Below are positions 13,301-25,300 of a stretch of 64,000 nt of DNA, piece after piece (within the stretch, counting starts at the first letter, position 1; each line of letters begins with the position of its first letter). The translations under genes and the position numbers were made by a program. The DNA comes from Nematostella vectensis (Eukaryota; Cnidaria; Anthozoa; Actiniaria; Edwardsiidae). The notes under the pieces were generated by a model, which saw only the letters and a list, made by a program, of their open reading frames with translations, did not search any database and was not told where the DNA came from. Location of the stretch: NCBI RefSeq assembly GCF_932526225.1, contig NC_064041.1, forward strand, positions 6,407,042 through 6,471,041, given 5' to 3'.

Positions 13301-16300
13301 AACTCCTTTTTGCTGTAACAGGTGAGTCCAATATAAAAGGAATACCCATACACTATACAAGAAATAGGAAATAGAAATAGAATTTGAAATACAAATAGAA
13401 CTGGAAAATAGAAATACAGTATCAAAGGTAGCAGAACAAAACTTATCTGTGTAGTGTATTGATTGTTTCCTATTTTGATTATAGCATATTTATCTGGGTA
13501 TGATGGCAACTTCTCCTTTGATGACATAGGACAAGGTATTTCCTTTTGCTAATTATTATCTGCCTGCAGTAATTAGCAACAGCTGGAATAAACGCCTGGT
13601 AGATTCCTTTTTTAAATTTATTTTTGGATAATGCCTCTTCCTCTCAGTTTCTCCTGATAAGATAACTATTTAATTGAATACACTGATTTAATGATTTTTG
13701 TGATTCTTTGTGGATTATCTCTTTAACCCATTTTAACTTTTGCTTCTCAGTGCTAAACATAATTCATTTTTGTTTTAGATCTTGGAGAATATGAGTTCCA
13801 TGTGTCCTTGTTAAGATTTGTTCCTGCATTGCTAGGAGGTCTTATAGCTCCTTGTATTTATGAGGTAATCACTTTAAGGTATCCTTCTAATATCACACAG
13901 TCAAGCAAAATACATTTTCATATGGAAATGAAATGAAGTCAAAATTTTTAATGCTAAAATGTTCCAGGTGTGTAGCAAGTATTTTCTTAGAGACGGGGTG
14001 TGGAAGAATAGAAATAATATACAAATACTAAATTTGGGGATTCTTGAGCATAGTAGGACCAAGACCACTTTTTTGAAGTAGAGTTTGGGGGGGAAGGGGG
14101 CTCAGTGAGGCTTATTTGAATTTAAATTGAGACTAAGGGATAATCGTTTAGCAATTAAAACTGGCCAATATTCGAGGCCCTATAAGATACCAGATGAATG
14201 AATTTGCGAAATTTGTAAAAATGGACAATTAGAAAATGAAGATCATTTCCTTTTCCGATGCCCTTGAATGTCGGATGAAAGTGTCACAGTGCAACGTCAC
14301 AGTGCAACGTCACAGTGCAACAAAATAAATGAATGCTTCTCTCTATGGGATCAACATCCCTGTCAAACTTAAAGCCGCATTGTCACCAGTTTACTTCCGG
14401 TCGATTACGTAACAATCTCCGATGAATTTTAACGGAAAACGAAAAAATAATTCAAAATATTGTAAGCAGTTTGTTCATTGAAAGTTTCTTTGAAGATGTG
14501 ATTGATAATTTAGAGCGGATGGCCTGTTTAAGATCTCGGATTTTAATAGATTCTTTTGTCTTTTAACGGTTGAGGTTTCCGTCGGACCTCCGGAAGTAAA
14601 CTGGTGACAATGCGGCTTTAAAGTACCATACAATTAGTGTTTTTTTATCTTTAATATTATTTGGACGTCAATCATCTACAAGAGGACGTTGTACATGATC
14701 CCCCAAAAAATATCTGTCTGTCTGTTTTTATGGGTGTACTACTCACACTCGTTTTATATGTATCGCAAAAATAGCCTACTTGATAACATATTTTCTTTAT
14801 AAGTAGCAGTATTCTTCAGGGAGGTTTTGTCTGCTCTGACTGTCATATTTAAGGTTTTCTGTTTTCTTAGTACTCACATTCCTTCCCTGTCATTTCAGAT
14901 AGTGCTTGAGCTTGGTTGCACACAATGGACTGCCGGCTTTGCTGCATTTTTAATAATTTTTGGTAAGAAAAAAGATTTAAAAAAGTTTTTTTTCAGTTTT
15001 GTTGTTGTTGTCATTTTCCTTGGTGGTTTTCTTTTAACAAAATAAATTCAGATTTGACTTGTTGTTGGATTCAAAGAGGGTTTGAATTTTCCAAGAATGT
15101 GTTGGGCTTGAATTTCTGGGCTTATTCTGACCACATATCACACAAGTACATACGAGGGCTAAGGCTGTAGCTATATTTTTTGGAGGGGAGGGGGTGGGGG
15201 CCTTAGTCACTCCTGGTATTTGCCAAGACAGACACATTTTTTCAATATGTCCTTTTTAAAATGCTGACACTTTAAGAAGGCAGCTGCCTATGTGCTAGCT
15301 ATATTCCTGACAGTATTGCTTTCTGAGCAAGCACACTGTCATAAGGACCCAATTCCTACTTGTTTTCAATCCCTTCTCCACTAATGCTTGTTGCAATTTT
15401 TATTGTATTTTGTTACAGAAAATATGCTGGTTGTCCAAAGCAAGTTTATATTCTTAGACGGGCCATTACTCTTCTTTAGTATTGCCTCGGTTCTATGTTA
15501 TTTGAAATTTAGGAAACAGTCAAATAGGTAAGACAATGAGATGACAAGTATGTTGTAAAAAATATTGATGGTGATTATAAACATTATGCTGATCATAATT
15601 ACTATTATGATAGTTATGAAACTATGCTTATGATAATGGGTAATGATGATGGTATTGAATGATAAAGATGATCATAGATATTGTTGTATTATAATGATAG
15701 TGTTGGCAATGATGATATTGATTATGGTAATGGTTGGATGGTGACTTGATAATGTTATAATGGAAAATAAGGAGAATTATGGTGATTGTTGTGATGATGA
15801 TGATTATGGGTAATGATGATGGTGATGATGATGATTATGGGTAATGATGATGGGTAATGATGGTGATGATGTTGATTATGGGTAATGATGATGATGATGG
15901 TAATGATGATAATTATTATTATTATGGGTAATGATGATGATGGGTTGGAATGATTAGAATGATAGTCTTTGGCAATGTAGATGTTAATTATGATAATGGT
16001 AACAGTGGTTATGGTGTTAATGATAAGGATGACATGAATGATGTTGATAATTATGTCATGGTAATGATGATGATGATGATGACAATGATTATTGTGACAA
16101 TTGCCATCATCTTATACCAGGGTATTTTCCTCGTCATGGTGGTCATGGCTGGTACTAACTGGCCTGAGTCTAACCGCTGCCTGTAGCACTAAATACACGG
16201 GTGTCATGACTCTGTTAGTTGTTGGCACCATGGTTGCTCTAGATTACTGGAAATTGATAGGCGATCCCTCTATACCAGCTGTAAGTATGGTGGATATTTT

Positions 16301-19300
16301 ATCTGTCTGCCTTCCTGAGTTCATGTAATTCAATAACGAAAAAAATGTAAACATTTCAGATTTTTGTTTTTGTCTGTCAGCCACACGTTTATTTCTGTTA
16401 TCAATATTTGAATTATTTGAAAAGGAATGAAATATCTATAGAAATAAGGTGTTATATTACATGGTATAATAACAAACATTGGCAAAAGATCCTTCAAAAC
16501 AGCTGAAGGAGATGGATGCTTTCTAACACCGGGTATATATAAATAACAACTGACAGATACATTTTTAAGGGACAATCAATTCTTTATCAATTATAATACT
16601 TCACATGATCATATTGCGCCTTAATTATTAGATTATTATTTTATTATTTTTATATCTTTCCAGCGTGACCTAACTCGACATCTTGTGGCACGAGGTAGTT
16701 GTCTTGGCATAATGCCCGTATTACTGTACTTGCTGCAATTCTATGTGCTGTTTGCTCTGATATACAAGACTGGTCCACATGACGACATGATGTCCAGCGC
16801 TTTCCAAGCAAGTCTTGAGGTAAAAACACCAATATGAACATAGTGTCTGGCTCAGCTGATTCCTTTGCCAACAGCATAAAAGGAAAATTATAAATACTGT
16901 AAGGAAGGCCAATAGGGGACTTGTGCTAAGAGATCAAGTGACTTTTTGGGTGGCATACTACAGCGCGCTCAGACTTTTAGTGGCAAAATAACAGCATCAA
17001 AAAGCAACTTATTCAAGGCTTACGAATAAAGCCAGAGATTTTTTTTGCAATGACGGAGGTGGTTGCCTAAGGGATGTGCTCTCGTCATCATGCTCATTAC
17101 TTACAAGGGTTCTAAGAAAATAAAGAGATACAACTACTGTTGTATCGATTGTTTTCAGGGAGGATTAGCAAAGATAACCCAAGGTCAAGCAGAGGGTAAG
17201 TAAACAGTTTTATGTTGTAGCAGATAGGGCACTTACACAAGTTGTTCTTTATATCATTGTAGTAGACATGTCATGCAGATCAAATATGTTGGTTTTTATT
17301 GTATACGACCTTCAGATCATTTTAAATGTGTGTCCTTTGTTCTTGTTGTGGAGATATCTTGCAGGTCACAGTTTGTGTTTTATGCATATGACTTACAGAT
17401 CACTTGACATGAGTTGTTCATTGTTGTTGCTGTAAAAATGTCTTGCTGATCAAATATGTTGGTTTTGTATTGTATATGACATTCAGATCATTTTAAATGT
17501 GTGTCCTTTTTTGTTCTTGTGGAGATATCTTGCAGGTCACATGTTGTTTTGGGTTTTATGCATATGACTTACAGATGACTTGACATGAGTTGTTTTTTGT
17601 TGTTGCCGTAAAGATGTTTTGCTCATCACACGTGTTGGTTTTGTGTAGTATACAAACTCCACTTACAGATCCTTTTACATGCGTTGTTTCTTCTTGTAGA
17701 GGTGGCGTATGGCTCGCAGATCACGTTACGCCACACCCATGGCAAACAATGCTGGCTGCACTCTCACCCTGAAACCTACCCCGTCAAGTACCCTGATGGG
17801 CGTGGCAGCTCAGCCCAACAGCAGGTCACGTGTTATAGCTTTAAAGACGTCAATAATTGGTGGATCGTAAAAGACCCACACAAGTAAGTTGTGTTACATT
17901 AGGTCAACTGTCAGAGATCCACCTAAGATTAAAGGTTTCGTCAGATATTACCATTCATACAGGGCTTCTGGAATTACGAGCTTGTGCGGAAGCGCGTAAT
18001 TTAGCTTTTTCCGCTTAATCCGCGTAATCCACAAATTTCCGCGTAATTTGGCTAAATTTTGAAAGACAAAACATTTAATTGCACAGCTGATGTGTTCTTT
18101 TAGGGTTCTTACCTCTATTTGTCGTAATAAAAGAGAGATATTCTTCGTAAGAGTGCGATATTTCGAAATTAATTTCGAAAACAAATATAATGACTAGGCA
18201 TTCTTTGCTAAACCGCGAAGGCCTAGGACTAATAATAAAATATCTTTTTTAATTGGCTGGTGGCTAGGAGCCAATGAAAACTTGCTTAAGATATTTTCAC
18301 GCAAAAAATTAACCTTTTCAAGTTATTTCGTGCTTTCCTTCGGCACAAAATGTAAAACATGTTTGGGCGTAACAGTTGATATTCCGTGTAATTTAGCGCG
18401 TAATTCAGTAAAGAATCCCGCAAAATTTTGATTTTTAAAGAAAAATGTATTGCAGAATCCCGCGTAATTTAGCGCGTTATTTAGCAAAGAATCCCGCGTA
18501 ATTTTGAGTCTTTTTCCGCGTAATTTCAGAAGCCCTGTTCATAGAATCGAATTGTCAATCAATTGTGTTTCAGGGCCTTAGCAATGGGTGGGGCACTGGG
18601 GCATGTACCCCCTTCCCCATATTTCCAAAAATTTTAAGAAAATGACCTGTCGGGGCGTGGCTGTGCACCCAATATTTTCTTAATGTTTCTGTATTTTGCC
18701 CCCCCCCCCTGTTACAGCACTGTATTTTTATCTATTTCAAACTCACGCTTACAATTAGCCACAAACTGGATCAATTAATAGATATCGATCAAAGAGATGT
18801 GATCATAAGGTAGAAATCAACTTACTTTACTGCTGGGTTCTTGTAGAATTTAGTTATTCTGCTCATAACTTCCTGTATTATATATTTTTCTCATATTTAG
18901 CAGCAGTTTGGATGCCTCCCCTCCCTGTCATATTTATTTATTACATACGGTATATATATTTTTTCTGTTTAGTGACAGTTTGAATGTAGACTGGCCGCCT
19001 CGCCCTGTCAAAAATGGCGAAATCATTCAGTTAATCCATGGAATTTCGGGTAGAGCCCTGAACAGGTAAGGTACATTAGCATTAGGTATGAATCAACACT
19101 AGGTTAAAAAGGTATGTTAAACGCCTCTGTGAAACAGGGTGGTTTCACAGAGGCGTTTAACATACCTTTTTAACCTTGTGTTGATTCATACCTTGTCTAC
19201 ACCACGCCTACGCAGACCATCTATTTTTTCCACAGCTTGCCTGTAGTCTTTCTAGTTATACCAAGATACATTAGCATTGTTTTGTTACAACCTCCACTAT

Positions 19301-22300
19301 AAAACTGATCTGAACTAATTAGAGCCAAGCTCCTGGTAGTGTTTCAAAACTTTAAGATTTTGCCTAATTAACCTTTAAACCTCTAGAGACCTCTTCAGTC
19401 TTGCTCAAAGATTTGAATAATTATACCTCTGTCATTTGACAACAGTACCTGACAAATATTTCGTATGTTTATCTATATTCGGGCATTGATGCGATATCAT
19501 ATATGAACAACAGTTTGCCCACGATCAAGGAGATGAGGTCCCGGGAAATTAAAGTATGTAAAAGACTTCGTGAGTCTCGTATCAATCATTCACTAAGCTT
19601 CCACAAAAAATACAGAATTTCTTTCGCATTTTATAAGTATATTTTGCATAAAATCGATTCCTCTTATTTTACATTTTATAGAGAATCTCGCTCACGTCGC
19701 ATGATAATAATGTTGATTGATTATCTTTCAGTCACGATGTAGCAGCTCCGCTTTCACCCACCAACCAAGAAGTATCTTGCTATATTGACTACAACATCTC
19801 CATGCATGCGCAGAATCTATGGAGACTGGTAAGATACACATACGGATCTCTGACACAGAATGAAAAGGTTCTCCTTGTCGCTAAGGAATTATTGGCAAAA
19901 CGGCTGCGGAGGTTAAATATCTCCTTGCGACTATAGTCATAAGCAGAACCACTGTTGTAGCCACACCGTTTCAAAACAACAAAAACGCTTAAATTATACG
20001 CTCTCGGGAGCCTTGATGTGCCCCTCACCACTGGGTTCTGCGTTCAATTCCCGGTTCCAACGTGAGTTGGTCTCGCCTTTGCTCCGATGGGTTTTCTCCG
20101 AGTTTTCCAGTTTTCCTTCCTCCACAAAACCCACAATTTCCAACTTAGCTGTGATCCGTACTCAGACATGAGTTGTATGGTGGCTGCCTGGGGCGCCTTT
20201 CTAAGCCTTTTACTCAACCACGTCTGAATTTGTGCTCTCAGCATCAAGCTGTGACGAGATTGATTAGCTACTTCAATTTTTTTGTTTTATTATTTAGTCC
20301 ATTGCTTCCGTAGGAGTCCACCACTATTTAAGTATTTGGTCTTTCACTATGTTTCCAAGCTCTCGCATGGTCAACATTCTTTGTATTAGTCGATACGCAA
20401 ACTTTCTCTATTAGAATAAAACTACATTTTTATGCTTCCACAAACATATAATTTTTTAAGCAAATAGAGATGGAAAGTACAGATGGTGTCTGAATATCCA
20501 TTTAAAGTTATCCACAAAATCCGAATTTCAAAACTTCTTGTATTTCAGGAAATAGTGAACCCTGATGGAAGTGGGATATGGAAGACTATCCAGTCCCAAG
20601 TTCGACTAGTGCACCTCAACACATCACAAGCCGTCAAGGTAAGCTATATGCACCTCAACACATCACAAGCCGTCAAGGTAAGCTGTATGCACCTCAACAC
20701 ATCACAGTCCGTCAATGTAAGCTATATGCACCTCAACACACCACAGGCCGTCAGGGTAAGCTATATGCACCTCAACACATCACAGGCCGTCAGGGTAAGC
20801 TATATGCACCTCAACACTCACAGGTTGTCAATGTAAGCTATATGCACCTCAAAACATCACAGGCCGTCAAAGTAAGCTATATGCACCTCAACACACCACA
20901 GGCCATCAAGGTAAGCTATATGCACCTCAACACATCACAGGCCGTCAATGTAAGCTATATGCACCTCAAAACATCACAGGCCGTCAAGGTAAGCTATATG
21001 CACCTCAACACATCACAGGCCGTCAATGTAAGCTGTATGCACCTCAACACATCACAACCGTCAAGGTAAGCTATATGAACCTCAACACATCACAGGCCGT
21101 CAATGTAAGCTATATGCACCTCAACACATCACAGGCCGTCAATGTAAGCTGTATGCACCTCAACACACCACAGGCCGTCAATGTAAGCTGTATACACCTC
21201 AACACATCACAGGCCATCAAGGTAAGCTATATGCACCTCAACACATCACAGGCCGTCAATGTAAGCTATATGCACCTCAACACACCACAGGCCGTCAGGG
21301 TAAGCTATATGCACCTCAACACATCACAGGCCGTCAGGGTAAGCTATATGCACCTCAACACTCACAGGTTGTCAATGTAAGCTATATGCACCTCAACACA
21401 TCACAGGATATAAGGGTAAGCTATATGCACCTCAACACATCACAGGCCGTCAATGTAAGCTGTATGCACCTCAACACACCACAGGCCGTCAATGTAAGCT
21501 GTATGCACCTCAACACATCACAGGCCGTCAGGGTAAGCTATATGCACCTCAACACTCACAGGTTGTCAATGTAAGCTATATGCACCTCAAAACATCACAG
21601 GCCGTCAAAGTAAGCTATATGCACCTCAACACACCACAGGCCATCAAGGTAAGCTATATGCACCTCAACACATCACAGGCCGTCAATGTAAGCTATATGC
21701 ACCTCAAAACATCACAGGCCGTCAAGGTAAGCTATATGCACCTCAACACATCACAGGCCGTCAATGTAAGCTGTATGCACCTCAACACATCACAACCGTC
21801 AAGGTAAGCTATATGAACCTCAACACATCACAGGCCGTCAATGTAAGCTATATGCACCTCAACACATCACAGGCCGTCAATGTAAGCTGTATGCACCTCA
21901 ACACACCACAGGCCGTCAATGTAAGCTGTATACACCTCAACACATCACAGGCCATCAAGGTAAGCTATATGCACCTCAACACATCACAGGCCGTCAATGT
22001 AAGCTATATGCACCTCAACACACCACAGGCCGTCAGGGTAAGCTATATGCACCTCAACACATCACAGGCCGTCAGGGTTAGCTATATGCACCTCAACACT
22101 CACAGGTTGTCAATGTAAGCTATATGCACCTCAACACATCACAGGATATAAGGGTAAGCTATATGCACCTCAACACATCACAGGCCGTCAATGTAAGCTG
22201 TATGCACCTCAACACACCACAGGCCGTCAATGTAAGCTGTATGCACCTCAACACACCACAGGCCGTCAAGGTAAGCTGTATGCACCTCAACACATCACAG

Positions 22301-25300
22301 GCCGTCAATGTAAGCTATATGCACCTCAACACACCACAGGCCGTCAATGTAAGCTGTATGCACCTCAACACATCACAGGCCATCAAGGTAAGCTATATGC
22401 ACCTCAACACATCACAGGCCGTCAATGTAAGCTATATGCACCTCAACACACCACAGGCCGTCAATGTAAGCTATATGCACCTCAACACATTACAGGCCGT
22501 CAAGGTAAGCTATATGCACCTCAACACACCACAGGCCGTCAAGGTAAGCTATATGCACCTCAACACACCACAGGCCATCAAAATAAGCTATATGCACCTC
22601 AACACATCACAGGCCGTCAAGGTAAGATATATGCACCTCAACACACCACAGGCCGTCAAGGTAAGCTATATGCACCTCAACACATCACAAGCCATCAAAA
22701 TAAGCTATATGCACCTCAACACATCACAGGCCGTCAAGGTAAGCTATATGCACCTCAACACACCACAGGCCGTCAAGGTAAGCTATATGCACCTCAACAC
22801 ATCACAAGCCATCAAAATAAGCTATATGCACCTCAACACATCACAGGCCGTCAAGGTAAGCTATATGCACCTCAACACATCACAGGCCGTCAAGGTAAGC
22901 TATATGCACCTCAACACATCACAGGCCGTCAAGGTAAGCTATATGCACCTCAACACACCACAGGCCGTCAATGTAAGCTATATGCACCTCAACACATCAC
23001 AGGATATCAGGGTAAGCTATATGCACCTCAACACATCACAGTCCGTCAATGTAAGCTGTATGCACCTCAACACATCACAGGATATCAGGGTAAGCTATAT
23101 GCACCTCAACACATCACAGGCCGTCAATGTAAGCTATATGCACCTCAACACATCACAGGATATCAGGGTAAGCTATATGCACCTCAACACATCACAGGCC
23201 GTCAATGTAAGCTGTATGCACCTCAACACACCACAGGCCGTCAATGTAAGCTGTATGCACCTCAACACACCACAGGCCGTCAAGGTAAGCTGTATGCACC
23301 TCAACACATCACAGGCCGTCAATGTAAGCTATATGCACCTCAACACACCACAGGCCGTCAATGTAAGCTGTATGCACCTCAACACATCACAGGCCATCAA
23401 GGTAAGCTATATGCACCTCAACACATCACAGGCCGTCAATGTAAGCTATATGCACCTCAACACACCACAGGCCGTCAATGTAAGCTATATGCACCTCAAC
23501 ACACCACAGGCCGTCAATGTAAGCTATATGCACCTCAACACATCACAGGCCATCAAGGTAAGCTATATGCACCTCAACACATCACAGGCCGTCAAGGTAA
23601 GCTATATGCATCTCAACACACCACAGGCCGTCAATGTAAGCTATATGCACCTCAACACATCACAGGATATCAGGGTAAGCTGTATGCACCTCAACACACC
23701 ACAGGCCGTCAAGGTAAGCTATATGCACCTCAACACACCACAGGCCGTCAATGTAAGCTGTATGCACCTCAACACATCACAGAATATCAGGGTAAGCTAT
23801 ATGCACCTCAACACATCACAGTCCGTCAATGTAAGCTATATGCACCTCAACACACCACAGGCCGTCAAGGTAAGCTATATGCACCTCAACACATCACAGG
23901 CCGTCAGGGTAAGCTATATGCACCTCAACACTCACAGGTTGTCAATGTAAGCTATATGCACCTCAAAACATCAGTAGTAAGCTATATGCACCTCAACACA
24001 CCACAGGCCATCAAGGTAAGCTATATGCACCTCAAAACATCACAGGCCGTCAAGGTAAGCTATATGCACCTCAACACATCACAGGCCGTCAGGGTAAGCT
24101 ATATGCACCTCAACACATCACAGGCCGTCAATGTAAGCTGTATGCACCTCAACACATCACAACCGTCAAGGTAAGCTATATGCACCTCAACACATCACAG
24201 GCCGTCAATGTAAGCTATATGCACCTCAAAACATCACAGGCCGTCAGGGTAAGCTATATGCACCTCAACACACCACAGGCCGTCAATGTAAGCTATATGC
24301 ACCTCAACACATCACAGGATATCAGGGTAAGCTATATGCACCTCAACACATCACAGTCCGTCAATGTAAGCTGTATGCACCTCAACACATCACAGGATGT
24401 CAGGGTAAGCTATATGCACCTCAACACATCACAGGCCGTCAATGTAAGCTATATGCACCTCAACACATCACAGGATATCAGGGTAAGCTATATGCACCTC
24501 AACACATCACAGGCCGTCAATGTAAGCTGTATGCACCTCAACACACCACAGGCCGTCAATGTAAGCTGTATGCACCTCAACACACCACAGGCCGTCAAGG
24601 TAAGCTGTATGCACCTCAACACATCACAGGCCGTCAATGTAAGCTATATGCACCTCAACACACCACAGGCCGTCAATGTAAGCTGTATGCACCTCAACAC
24701 ATCACAGGCCATCAAGGTAAGCTATATGCACCTCAACACATCACAGGCCGTCAATGTAAGCTATATGCACCTCAACACACCACAGGCCGTCAATGTAAGC
24801 TATATGCACCTCAACACATCACAAGCCATCAAAATAAGCTATATGCACCTCAACACATCACAGGCCGTCAATGTAAGCTATATGCACCTCAACACACCAC
24901 AGGCCGTCAATGTAAGCTATATGCACCTCAACACATCACAGGATATCAGGGTAAGCTGTATGCACCTCAACACACCACAGGCCGTCAAGGTAAGCTATAT
25001 GCACCTCAACACACCACAGGCCGTCAATGTAAGCTGTATGCACCTCAACACATCACAGGATATCAGGGTAAGCTATATGCACCTCAACACATCACAGTCC
25101 GTCAATGTAAGCTATATGCACCTCAACACATCACAGGCCGTCAATGTAAGCTATATGCACCTCAACACACCACAGGCCGTCAATGTAAGCTATATGCACC
25201 TCAACACATCACAGGATATCAGGGTAAGCTGTATGCACCTCAACACACCACAGGCCGTCAAGGTAAGCTATATGCACCTCAACACATCACAGGCCGTCAG

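Noticed and set aside
22124-23950. 608-aa open frame (and several of 60-390 aa) of repeated MHLNT(S/P)QAV
   Set aside because: It is the translation of the 39-bp intronic array, which stays open because 39 is divisible by three. It lacks independent starts, promoter or non-repeat protein sequence. Only the first few units could be coding, as an extension of POMT1 exon 14.
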